This document shows, one piece after another, positions 7,525 to 15,327 of a stretch of 64,000 nt of DNA (within the stretch, counting starts at the first letter, position 1; every line of letters begins with the position of its first letter). The translations under genes were made by a program, and so were the position numbers. Origin of the DNA: an uncultured Slackia sp. (GTDB lineage: Bacteria > Actinomycetota > Coriobacteriia > Coriobacteriales > Eggerthellaceae); NCBI GenBank assembly GCA_934661005.1, contig CAKUIK010000004.1, forward strand, positions 1 through 64,000, in the 5' to 3' direction. Under the pieces are notes generated by a model, which was not told the origin of the DNA, did no database searches, and worked only from the letters and a program-made list of their open reading frames with translations.

Positions 7525-9936
7525 GTGGGCGAAGACGGTAAGGCAAGCATGGCGCTTGATGCGCTCGAGGTGGGCTCGTGCGCGGTGATCGATGAGGTGC
7601 GAGGTTCGGGCGAGTTGCGCCGTCATTTACTTGATATGGGGCTTACGCCCGGGGTGGGCGTGCGGCTTCGCAAAGTAGCCCCTATGGGCGATCCGCTGCA
7701 GGTGGAGCTGCGCGGCTACGAGCTCACTTTGCGCGTTTCCGATGCCCAACAGGTGGCAATAACGCCCGTTGACGCACTCCCCGCGTCTTCTCGCGATGCT
7801 ACGCACGTTGCGCCGCTCGTTGCGGCGGGGCACCCGGGTATTGGCGAGGCGGGCGCCGCGGGCGACGAGGGCGTGCGCAATGTCGGCGCGCCTATCGCGA
7901 AGGGACAGCCCATAACGTTTGCCCTGGCGGGCAACCAGAATTGCGGTAAAACCACGCTCTTCAACCAACTCACGGGCGCAAATCAGCACGTAGGCAATTT
8001 TCCCGGCGTGACGGTTGATAAGAAAGAGGGCCAACTGCGCCGCCATCCCGAGGCTTCCGTGGTCGACCTTCCGGGCGTGTATTCGCTATCGCCCTACTCG
8101 AGCGAAGAGGTGGTCACGCGCGATTTCCTCATCGATGAGAAGCCTACGGCCATTATCAATATCGTTGACGCGACCAATATCGAACGCAATCTTTATCTCA
8201 CGCTGCAGCTCATGGAGCTCAATATTCCTATGGTGCTTGCGCTGAACATGATGGACGAGCTTCGCGCCAACGGCGGCTCGGTGCGCATCAACGAGCTCGA
8301 GGCTGCGCTTGGCATTCCCGTGGTGCCGATTTCTGCGGTGAAAAACGAAGGCATCGACGAGCTTATCGACCATGCAATGCATGTCGCGCTCAATCGCGAG
8401 GTTCCCAAGCGCGTTGATTTCTGCCCCGCCGATACGGCGGAAGGCGACCCGCTTGGCGAGGTTCACCGCTGCATTCATGCGCTTATGCACGTGCTCGAGC
8501 CCGCTGCGCGCAAGGTTGGGTTGCCGCTTCGCTTTGCGGCGACGAAAATGGTGGAGGGCGACCCGCTTATCGAGCGCTCGCTCGCGCTGCCTGCGGCGGA
8601 AAATGCCGCGCTCAATCAGCTCGTCGGCGCACTCGAGCAGGGAGGCGGGCTCGATCGTGAAGCCGCAATGGCGAATATGCGATTCTCGTTCATCGAGCGT
8701 TTGTGCGCTGCCACGGTAGTGCGCCCTCACGAGAGCCGCGAGCATAAGCGTTCGGTCGCCGCGGACCGCATTCTTACGGGGCGCTTTACGGCTATTCCGT
8801 GCTTCATTTTGATTATGGCATTCGTGTTCCTTATGACATTCAGCTGGCTCGGCGCGTTTTTGTCCGACTGGCTGCAGCAGGGTATCGATATGGTGATCGC
8901 CGCAATTGGCGATGCGCTCGCGGCTGCCGAAGTGGCGCCCATGCTGTGCTCGCTTGTAACCGATGGCGTATGCGGCGGTGTGGGCGCCGTGATTGGCTTT
9001 TTGCCGACGATTGTCACGCTGTTTTTCTTCCTGTCGATTCTGGAAGACTCGGGTTACATGGCCCGCGTGGCGTTCGTGATGGACAAACCGCTGCGCCGCC
9101 TGGGCCTTTCGGGACGCAGCTTCGTTCCGATGCTTATGGGCTTTGGCTGCTCGGTTCCGGCCATTATGTCGGCGCGCACCCTCTCGAGCGAGCGCGACCG
9201 CAAAATGACGATACTGCTCGTGCCGTTCATGAGCTGTTCGGCGAAGCTGCCGATTTATGGCTTCATTGCGGCCGCGTTGTTCGAACCTGCCGCGCGCGGG
9301 TGGGTGGTGCTTTCGCTGTACCTGCTTGGCATGGTGGTCGGCGTGCTGTATGCGCTCGCGTTGAAGCGGTTGAAATTCCACGGCGAGCCCGTGCCGTTCG
9401 TGATGGAGCTGCCGAATTATCGTTTGCCGAGCGCGAAAAGCGTTGCGCGTCTTGTGTGGGATAAGGCGAAGGGCTTTATTCAAAAGGCGTTTACGGTGGT
9501 GTTCCTTGCCACGCTCATCGTATGGTTCCTGCAGACGTTCGATGCCGGATTGACCGTGGCGGAATCGCCCGATTCAAGCATGCTTGCGGCCATTGGTGGA
9601 GTACTCGCGCCGCTGTTCGCGCCGCTCGGTTTTGGCGATTGGCGGGCATCGACGGCGCTGCTCACGGGCTTCATGGCGAAAGAGAGCGTCGTGTCTACGC
9701 TCACGGTGCTTCTTGGCGGCGATGTGAGCTTGCTGCCCACTATTTTCACGCCCGCGACGGCGTATACGTTCCTTGTGTTCACGTTGCTGTACACGCCGTG
9801 TGTTGCGGCCATCGCAACGGTGAAAAAGGAAACGAACGGCCGCACGGCGCTCAAGTTGGTAGTGGCTCAGTGCGCCGTCGCCTGGGTGGTGGCCTTCTGC
9901 ATCCACGCAAGCTGCCTGGCGTTTGGGATTGTGTAA
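7525..9936 (+). CDS. feoB: FeoA-FeoB fusion ferrous iron transporter
   Basis: This protein imports Fe2+ across the cytoplasmic membrane. The first 80 or so residues form a FeoA (SH3-like) domain (LRRHLLDMGLTPGVGVRLRKVAP). The FeoB part follows: a G domain with GNQNCGKTTLFN (G1), VTVDKKEG (G2), DLPGVYS (G3) and NMMD (G4); then a helical linker and a polytopic membrane domain with conserved GFGCSVPAIMSARTL and the second gate repeat FMAKESVVSTL. I placed the start at the GTG at 7525, nine bases after AGGAG; ATG codons at 7474, 7516 and 7549 are in frame and possible. The fused architecture removes the need for a separate feoA. No feoC is seen. Confidence 0.95.
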   Translation: MGEDGKASMALDALEVGSCAVIDEVRGSGELRRHLLDMGLTPGVGVRLRKVAPMGDPLQVELRGYELTLRVSDAQQVAITPVDALPASSRDATHVAPLVAAGHPGIGEAGAAGDEGVRNVGAPIAKGQPITFALAGNQNCGKTTLFNQLTGANQHVGNFPGVTVDKKEGQLRRHPEASVVDLPGVYSLSPYSSEEVVTRDFLIDEKPTAIINIVDATNIERNLYLTLQLMELNIPMVLALNMMDELRANGGSVRINELEAALGIPVVPISAVKNEGIDELIDHAMHVALNREVPKRVDFCPADTAEGDPLGEVHRCIHALMHVLEPAARKVGLPLRFAATKMVEGDPLIERSLALPAAENAALNQLVGALEQGGGLDREAAMANMRFSFIERLCAATVVRPHESREHKRSVAADRILTGRFTAIPCFILIMAFVFLMTFSWLGAFLSDWLQQGIDMVIAAIGDALAAAEVAPMLCSLVTDGVCGGVGAVIGFLPTIVTLFFFLSILEDSGYMARVAFVMDKPLRRLGLSGRSFVPMLMGFGCSVPAIMSARTLSSERDRKMTILLVPFMSCSAKLPIYGFIAAALFEPAARGWVVLSLYLLGMVVGVLYALALKRLKFHGEPVPFVMELPNYRLPSAKSVARLVWDKAKGFIQKAFTVVFLATLIVWFLQTFDAGLTVAESPDSSMLAAIGGVLAPLFAPLGFGDWRASTALLTGFMAKESVVSTLTVLLGGDVSLLPTIFTPATAYTFLVFTLLYTPCVAAIATVKKETNGRTALKLVVAQCAVAWVVAFCIHASCLAFGIV

Positions 9937-9941
9937 CGCGG

Positions 9942-10110
9942 ATCGCGGGTGGTTCGGGCGTCGGGCGGGGCGATCTTTGGGGCCACGATCGGCTACCGTT
10001 CGCCTTCGGCTCGCTATGCGCCGCCCTGGCGGTGCTTCATTTTGGAATGAAGAGCAAGAATGAGCACCGACGACCCCGAAGACCGCTCCGACCGACGCCC
10101 GAACCGCGAT
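9942..10110 (-). repeat. interspersed structured element (copy F, inverted)
   Basis: Outer arms GGTTCGGGCGTCGG (9951-9964) and CCGACGCCCGAACC (10092-10105) pair perfectly and continue with wobble and compensatory pairs inside and ATCGC/GCGAT outside. Read on the minus strand, the core runs GTCGGTGCTC..., a hairpin ending AATGAAGCAC, then GCCAGGGCGGCGCATAGCG and GGCGAACGGTAGCCG. The core matches copies at 10117-10269 and 48416-48524, but the arms do not. It lies at the convergent ends of feoAB and metY. Confidence 0.8.
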
Positions 10111-10116
10111 GATGAA

Positions 10117-10269
10117 GCGGACGGCCTCGGCGGCATGGCCCGCAAAGGTCGTCCGAGTTCAAATTTGCTTTTCATATAAAAGCTAAACGAGGCCAGGCGG
10201 GCGCATAGTGAGCGAAGCGAACGGTAGCGAGCCGTGGCTTTTGCGGGCCATGCCGCCGAGGCCGTCCGC
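10117..10269 (+). repeat. interspersed structured element (copy D)
   Basis: The outer arms 10117-10146 and 10240-10269 are perfect 30-bp inverted repeats. The enclosed core begins GTCGTCCGAGTTCAAATTTG, forms a first hairpin, and ends with GCGCATAGTGAGCGAAGCG and AACGGTAGCGAGCC. Core sequence is shared with copies F and E, arm sequence is not. It is back-to-back with copy F in the feoAB-metY convergent gap; together the two copies fill most of this gene-free stretch. Confidence 0.85.
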
Positions 10270-10276
10270 GGAGGGA

Positions 10277-10312
10277 AGCAAGAAAGCGCCGCTGGAACCA
10301 TCCAGCGGCGCT
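10277..10312 (-). terminator. terminator after metY
   Basis: A perfect 12-bp stem AGCGCCGCTGGA/TCCAGCGGCGCT follows the metY stop on the minus strand and is followed by TTCTTGCTT. Confidence 0.85.
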
Positions 10313-10318
10313 TCTGCA

Positions 10319-11596
10319 TTAAATCGTATCAAGGGCCTGGGCGATGTCGGCGATCAAATCGTCGGTCGCTTCCAAACCGCAGCTCAGACGTACCATGTCG
10401 GGGCTAATGCCGCACGCTTCAAGCTCGGCATCGTTCATTTGGCGATGCGTGGCGTTGGCGGGGTGCAAGCAGCATGTACGCGCGTCGGCCACATGCGTGG
10501 CGATTTGTGCCAGCTTCAGGCTCTTCATGAACTGCTCGGCGGCTGCGCGTCCGCCGGTGAAGCCGAAGCTCACTACGCCGCAGGTGCCATTCGGCATGTA
10601 TTTCTGCGCCAGGTCGTAGTATTTGTCGCCCTCAAGCCCCGGATAGCTCACGAAGCGAATTTTCGGATGGTTCTTCAAGAATTCGGCCATGGCCAGGCCG
10701 TTCTTGCAGTGCTGAGGCATGCGAACATGCAGGCTTTCCAGCGAGCTGTTCAGGAAAAACGCCGCTTGCGGGTTCTGCATGGGACCCAAGTCGCGCATCA
10801 GCTGGGCAGTTGCTTTGGTGATGAATGCGCCCTCCAGGCCGAACTTTTCCGCATACGTGACGCCATGGTAGCTTTCGTCGGGCGTGGTGAGGCCGGGGAA
10901 TTTGTCGGCGTGCGCCATCCAGTCGAATTTGCCGGCGTCAACGATCGCGCCGCCAATATAGGCTGCATGGCCGTCCATGTACTTGGTGGTGGAGTGCGTC
11001 ACGATGTCGGCGCCCCATTCGATGGGGCGGCAATTCACGGGCGTGGGGAAGGTATTGTCAACCATGAGCGGCACGCCATGCGCATGCGCGGCGTTTGCGA
11101 AGCGTTCGATGTCGAGTACGGCGAGCGCGGGGTTGGCGATCGTCTCTCCGAACACGAGCTTGGTGTTGGGCTTAAAGGCTGCCTCGAGCTCTTCGTCGGT
11201 GCAGTCGGGAGCGACGAACGTGCAGCTCAGGCCCATGCGACCCATGGTGTGGGCAAGCAGGTTATACGTGCCGCCGTAAATGGCCGAGCTCGCAACCACA
11301 TGGTCGCCCATACCAGCCACGTTGAAGATGGCCAGGAAGTTTGCTGCCATGCCAGAGCTGGTGAGCATAGCCGCCGCGCCGCCTTCCATTTCGGCGATTT
11401 TCGCGGCAACGAGGTCGCACGTGGGGTTCTGCAAACGGCTGTAGAAATAGCCCGATTCTTCCAAATCGAAAAGCTTGCCCATGTGCTCCGAGGTGTCATA
11501 TTTCCAAGTGGTCGACTGGTAAATGGGAACCTGGCGCGGTTCGGCGTCGCCGGGATGGTAGCCGCCTTGCACGCATGTAGTACCGAGTTCGGTCAT
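10319..11596 (-). CDS. metY: O-acetylhomoserine sulfhydrylase
   Basis: This PLP enzyme of the Cys/Met metabolism family makes homocysteine from O-acetylhomoserine and sulfide, or methionine from methanethiol. The 425-residue length and the start TELGTTCVQGGYHPGDAEPRQVPIYQ are typical of the long MetY group rather than MetB. The PLP lysine lies in THSTTKYMDGH, and ESGYFYSRLQNPTCDLV forms the cofactor phosphate site. I chose the ATG at 11596 because AAGGAGG precedes it. It is divergent from metA, which is predicted to make the matching O-acetyl substrate. A promoter is proposed at 11655-11684. Confidence 0.93.
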   Translation of the reverse strand: MTELGTTCVQGGYHPGDAEPRQVPIYQSTTWKYDTSEHMGKLFDLEESGYFYSRLQNPTCDLVAAKIAEMEGGAAAMLTSSGMAANFLAIFNVAGMGDHVVASSAIYGGTYNLLAHTMGRMGLSCTFVAPDCTDEELEAAFKPNTKLVFGETIANPALAVLDIERFANAAHAHGVPLMVDNTFPTPVNCRPIEWGADIVTHSTTKYMDGHAAYIGGAIVDAGKFDWMAHADKFPGLTTPDESYHGVTYAEKFGLEGAFITKATAQLMRDLGPMQNPQAAFFLNSSLESLHVRMPQHCKNGLAMAEFLKNHPKIRFVSYPGLEGDKYYDLAQKYMPNGTCGVVSFGFTGGRAAAEQFMKSLKLAQIATHVADARTCCLHPANATHRQMNDAELEACGISPDMVRLSCGLEATDDLIADIAQALDTI

Positions 11597-11654
11597 AGCG
11601 TTGCCTCCTTCAGGTGTGCCGCTCATTGGCGCGGCGCAATGTATGGTGCGAAAA

Positions 11655-11684
11655 AGTATAAACCTCAATACCTGCGGGTAATAA
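11655..11684 (-). promoter_or_regulatory. candidate metY promoter
   Basis: On the minus strand TTATTA and TATACT are separated by 18 bp, 59 bp before the metY start. No SAM riboswitch was recognised in this leader. Confidence 0.5.
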
Positions 11685-11838
11685 GTGTTTCTTGCGTGAG
11701 ACAAAAGAACGCACGAATCAAAGAGTGCGACGCGTATTGGCGATTCAGCTGGCCTATGGGCGTGTTGCCCTGTTTATATTGCGGGCACGTTGGTTTCGTT
11801 TTTCGTTGATAAAGCGGACCCATGAGATAAAACACGGC

Positions 11839-11949
11839 CGTGAAGTCGATGGCTCTCAAAGCGCCTTTTGGGCTCCAGGCGCACTGGCGCCACCGACCCA
11901 CAAAGCGCGAGGTCGTGAGATCGATGGCTCTCAAAGCGCCTTTTGGCTC
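11839..11949. repeat. direct repeat pair in the metY-metA gap
   Basis: Two copies of about 36 nt (11839-11875 and 11914-11949) share an identical 26-nt core that begins TCGATGGCTCTCAAAGCG. A short GGCGC-ACTG-GCGCC hairpin lies between them. The repeats sit in the 545-bp metY-metA intergenic region, which otherwise holds only the two proposed promoters. The role is unknown. Confidence 0.75.
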
Positions 11950-12055
11950 AGGGCCATTGCCCATCGCTTGGGCATATCAAACCATTGCCTTGCTACTTTT
12001 GCCGACATGCGGTGCGTGACCGTTGCAATTTTCTTGCTTGTGATGGCATTCCGCC

Positions 12056-12085
12056 TTATTGCCCTGGTTAACATAGCGCTACAAT
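12056..12085 (+). promoter_or_regulatory. candidate metA promoter
   Basis: TTATTG and TACAAT are separated by 18 bp and end 56 bp before the metA start codon. The TACAAT hexamer recurs before murB and apt. Confidence 0.6.
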
Positions 12086-12141
12086 GGCAGACGGTTTAAC
12101 AAGCGGTGGGTCCGCTTACCCATATATGTAAGGAGCATGCC

Positions 12142-13056
12142 ATGCCCATTCGAATTCCCGATGCCCTGCCGGCCACTTCTATTCTGGAAGGGGAGAATAT
12201 CTTCGTCATGACGGAGCACCGAGCGATGCATCAGGATATTCGTCCGTTGCGCGTGCTGCTGCTCAACCTCATGCCCACCAAAATCGTCACCGAGACGCAA
12301 ATCATGCGCAAACTGTCGAACACCCCGCTGCAAATTGAGGTCGATTTGCTTCGCATCGCGAGCCATAAATCCAAAAACGTGTCGGCCGATCACCTCGAGA
12401 CGTTCTATCGTACGTTTGACCAGGTGCGCGACCTTCGTTACGACGGTATGATTATCACGGGCGCGCCCGTGGAAACGCTCGACTTCGAAAGCGTGGACTA
12501 CTGGCCCGAGCTTGTCGAGATCATGGACTGGAGCCTCACCAATGTCCACAGCGTGTTCCATGTATGCTGGGGCGCGCAGGCCGCGCTGTATCACCATTAC
12601 GGCGTGCCCAAACACAACCTCTCCGAGAAGTGCTTCGGCGTTTTCGAGAATCGCCTGATTAAGCCTTCGTCTCCCCTGGTTCGTGGGTTCAACGACGTTT
12701 CCATGATGCCCCACTCGCGCAACTCCGAGACGCGCTACGAAGATATCGTCGCCAATCAAAAACTCGAGGTTATTTCGTATTCCGATGAGTGCGGCGTTTC
12801 GATTGCCAAGAGCATCGACTCCAAGCATTTCTTCGTGTTCGGCCATCCTGAATACGATCGCGACACTCTCAAGCTTGAGTACGACCGCGATGTTGCCAAG
12901 GGCATTGATATTAAGGTGCCCAAGAACTACTACCCCGATGACGACCCCTCGCAGGATCCCATTGTGAGCTGGCGCGCCGAGGGGCAGCTTATTTACACGA
13001 ATTGGCTGAACTACTACGTGTATCAGACCACGCCTTACGATTTGGGCACGTTGTAA
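12142..13056 (+). CDS. metA: homoserine O-acetyltransferase (MetA type)
   Basis: This enzyme activates homoserine for methionine synthesis. The 304-residue protein has the glutamine-amidotransferase-like fold of MetA with the catalytic cysteine in FHVCWGAQAAL (Cys142) and downstream FGHPEYD with the catalytic histidine. Position 111 is Glu in ITGAPVETLDFE; in the Bacillus cereus enzyme Glu111 marks acetyl-CoA use, while Gly111 marks succinyl-CoA use. Acetyl transfer is therefore expected, which agrees with the neighbouring metY. I chose the ATG at 12142 because TAAGGAG precedes it; an in-frame extension to 12106 has no such site. A terminator follows. Confidence 0.95.
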   Translation: MPIRIPDALPATSILEGENIFVMTEHRAMHQDIRPLRVLLLNLMPTKIVTETQIMRKLSNTPLQIEVDLLRIASHKSKNVSADHLETFYRTFDQVRDLRYDGMIITGAPVETLDFESVDYWPELVEIMDWSLTNVHSVFHVCWGAQAALYHHYGVPKHNLSEKCFGVFENRLIKPSSPLVRGFNDVSMMPHSRNSETRYEDIVANQKLEVISYSDECGVSIAKSIDSKHFFVFGHPEYDRDTLKLEYDRDVAKGIDIKVPKNYYPDDDPSQDPIVSWRAEGQLIYTNWLNYYVYQTTPYDLGTL

Positions 13057-13064
13057 TGATTGGT

Positions 13065-13098
13065 GCGGCCGAGGGCTGGAGTGCTCTCGGCCGCTTTT
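13065..13098 (+). terminator. terminator after metA
   Basis: The stem GCGGCCGAG/CTCGGCCGC is followed by TTTT directly after the metA stop. Confidence 0.85.
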
Positions 13099-13117
13099 GC
13101 GTAAATGAAACCCGCGA

Positions 13118-13307
13118 AAAGTGACAAAAGTTGCGAATTCGGGGGAGCAACGTGCTTTGATGCTTGTCGCGTTTATCGCAAATGCAATTTATACCTTGCA
13201 TTTCTGAGCTCAGATGGTCGGCTCGGGGCGTTTTGCGGGTTCAGTGGGCTTGAAATAGAGCCGAAATCGGTGCATGGCGCCCCCGAATTCACAACTTTTG
13301 TCACTTT
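13118..13307. mobile_element. 190-bp MITE-like element with 28-bp terminal inverted repeats
   Basis: The left end (13118-13145) and the reverse complement of the right end (13280-13307) match at 27 of 28 positions; each begins AAAGTGACAAAAGTTG and ends GAATTCGGGGG. The interior of about 134 bp is non-coding. Such a structure is typical of a miniature inverted-repeat transposable element, but no clear target-site duplication is seen and no second copy was found in this window. It separates the metA terminator from the thioesterase gene and ends 44 bp before that start codon. Confidence 0.6.
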
Positions 13308-13351
13308 CTGGTCTGTTCGTTTACGCTGGTTTGATTGAAGGGTTGTTTTGA

Positions 13352-13789
13352 ATGGTTGTTGAAACTGAAATTCCTGTGCGTTACGCCGAAACTGACGCCA
13401 TGGGCGTGGTGTACCACGCGAATTACCTACTTTATTTCGAGGTCGCCCGTACCGACTTTCTCGAGAAGATCGGGTATCCCTACGCGCGCATTGAAGCGGA
13501 GGGGCTCATGTCGCCTGTGGTTGATGTGCATTTGAAATATGGCTCGCCGTTGCGCTACGGCGACACAGCGCTTGTTCGCACGAAGGTGACGAAACTAACC
13601 CCCGTTAAAACTACGTATACCTGCGAGGTGTATCGTAAGGGGCAAGATGTCGAGCGCGAAAAGCCCTGCGTGGTGGGCGAAACGGTGCTTACGCTCGTTG
13701 ATAAGCAAACGTTTAGGCCAGTGAGTCAGAAGCGCGAACTTCCAAGTTTGTATGAAATGTATCAACAGGTGCTCGAACCTGCCGAATAA
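13352..13789 (+). CDS. acyl-CoA thioesterase, YbgC/4-hydroxybenzoyl-CoA type
   Basis: This 145-residue hotdog-fold protein likely hydrolyses acyl-CoA thioesters. The signature VRYAETDAMGVVYHANYLLYFEVARTDFL holds the catalytic Asp and the HxNY stretch of the 4-hydroxybenzoyl-CoA thioesterase/YbgC family. GAAGG upstream serves as a weak ribosome binding site. It is a single-gene unit, with the MITE-like element upstream and a strong terminator downstream. There is no tol-pal cluster nearby, as expected in a Gram-positive lineage, so the physiological substrate is open. Confidence 0.88.
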   Translation: MVVETEIPVRYAETDAMGVVYHANYLLYFEVARTDFLEKIGYPYARIEAEGLMSPVVDVHLKYGSPLRYGDTALVRTKVTKLTPVKTTYTCEVYRKGQDVEREKPCVVGETVLTLVDKQTFRPVSQKRELPSLYEMYQQVLEPAE

Positions 13790-13797
13790 CGTAAATC

Positions 13798-13826
13798 AAT
13801 CGGCCCTATGGGGCCGATTTTGTTTT
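13798..13826 (+). terminator. terminator after the thioesterase gene
   Basis: A 9-bp stem AATCGGCCC/GGGCCGATT with a TATG loop is followed by TTGTTTT. Confidence 0.9.
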
Positions 13827-13950
13827 ATTCTCTACTGAGGACATTCGGCATGGCAATAAGGTTTGTTGCGCCATGTGCGTTGCAACTGGCTCTCCGTAGA
13901 GGTCGCCGCGTGCTGTATGCGGCGGGCTTCTTAATTTGGAAGGGGTAGAC

Positions 13951-15276
13951 ATGAGGGATCATTCCAACCATATTGAGCTGACGCGCGAAGAGGCCGTGCG
14001 TCGCATGCTTGAAGCAAGCGGTTTTGCGGGCGTTGTTGGCAGCTCCGAGAAATCGCCTTTGCGCATTGAGCGGGTCGCCATTGCCGATGCGGAGGGGCGC
14101 GTGCTTGCCCGCGACGTTGCTGCGCAGTTCGATGCTCCCAATACGTTGACCTGCGCGCTCGACTCCATTGCGGTGCGCTATGACGATTTCGAGGGCAGGG
14201 AAATACCCGATACGTCAGCATGGAAGCGTGGCGTGAACTGGGAATTTGCCAATACGGGCGTTGCGATGCCCGAAGGCTTTGATACGGCAATTGTTATCGA
14301 GCATGTGAAAGTATCTGCCGATGAGCAGCATGTTGAAATTGATGCGGCTCCGTCGAAGCGCTTTGCCGGAACTCGTTCTGCGGGTTCGCGCATGCATGTG
14401 GGCGACATTTTGGCGCATGCCGGCGAACAGGTAACGCCCGAGGTGGCGGCGCGCATTGCGGGTGGCAACGTGGTGAGCGTGCCCGTTTTTGCAAAGCCAC
14501 GCGTGGCATTTATCCCTACGGGCGACGAACTGCAGATTCCTGGCAGCGCTTTTGTTGCGCGCGGCAAAAATATCGAGACGAATTCCCTCGTTGTGAAAAT
14601 GAAAACTGAAGCATGGGGCGGCGAATTCGTGCCGATGCAGGTTGTCCCCGACGATCCCGCGGCTATTGAGCGGGCGATTCGCGAGGCGTGCTCCATGGCG
14701 GATATCGTCGTGCTTAATGCGGGCTCGTCGAAGGGATCGGGCGACTGGGCGTGCGAGGTCATGGAGCGCATCGGCACGATGATATGCCATCAAACCAACC
14801 ATGGTCCTGGTCATCACAGCTCGTACACCATGGTCGATGGCGTGCCGATTGTGGGCATCTCGGGCCCGTCGGCGGGCGCGGCGGTTACGCTCGGCTTTTA
14901 TCTGAGGCCGCTTATTCGCGCGGCACTTTCGATTGATCCGGCTCCCGTGACCGTAAAAGCGACGCTTGTGGGAGAAATGCCCGCCCCTCGCCGCGGCGGC
15001 GCTGCCGATATTCAGTCCGAGAAAGAGAAGAAACCTGCCGGGGAAGACCGTCCTCTCGAGGCCACGGGGCCGACCGACGTGTTCTTTGGACTGAAACCCA
15101 TGAACTTGTCGGTTTCCGCCGAGGGTCGGCTGGAAGTGCGCCCGGTGCCTGGCCATTGGGGCACACCTGCGGCAAACGCGGCGAATGCCCTGTTCATGAT
15201 GCCGTCGGGAGGCGGAGCCGAGCCTGTGCGGGTTGGCGATCTTCTTGAGGTGGAGATTATCGGCTCGGTGCATTAA
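13951..15276 (+). CDS. MoeA-like molybdopterin protein with divergent motifs
   Basis: The 441-residue protein aligns with MoeA, which inserts molybdenum into molybdopterin. Family stretches are visible: NTGVAMPEGFDTAIVIEHV, FIPTGDELQIPG and NAGSSKGSGDWACEVMERIG. Several usual residues are altered: the MDGYAV-like motif reads LDSIAVRY, and the usual PGNP near the C-terminal part of domain III reads ISGPSAG. An insertion rich in Lys and Glu (about residues 348-376) precedes the C-terminal domain IV. I chose the ATG at 13951 because GGAAGGGG lies upstream. No other cofactor genes are adjacent. It may be a specialised paralogue rather than the housekeeping MoeA. Confidence 0.75.
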   Translation: MRDHSNHIELTREEAVRRMLEASGFAGVVGSSEKSPLRIERVAIADAEGRVLARDVAAQFDAPNTLTCALDSIAVRYDDFEGREIPDTSAWKRGVNWEFANTGVAMPEGFDTAIVIEHVKVSADEQHVEIDAAPSKRFAGTRSAGSRMHVGDILAHAGEQVTPEVAARIAGGNVVSVPVFAKPRVAFIPTGDELQIPGSAFVARGKNIETNSLVVKMKTEAWGGEFVPMQVVPDDPAAIERAIREACSMADIVVLNAGSSKGSGDWACEVMERIGTMICHQTNHGPGHHSSYTMVDGVPIVGISGPSAGAAVTLGFYLRPLIRAALSIDPAPVTVKATLVGEMPAPRRGGAADIQSEKEKKPAGEDRPLEATGPTDVFFGLKPMNLSVSAEGRLEVRPVPGHWGTPAANAANALFMMPSGGGAEPVRVGDLLEVEIIGSVH

Positions 15277-15327
15277 GCCGTCCGCGTGCTATCATCGACG
15301 GGTTACACGAAAAGAAAGGACCCATCG

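Noticed and set aside
11665..11964. A minus-strand frame in the metY-metA gap whose product contains KGALRAID twice
   Set aside because: The repeated residues come from the DNA direct repeat at 11839-11949. There is no ribosome binding site and the frame crosses the proposed metY promoter.
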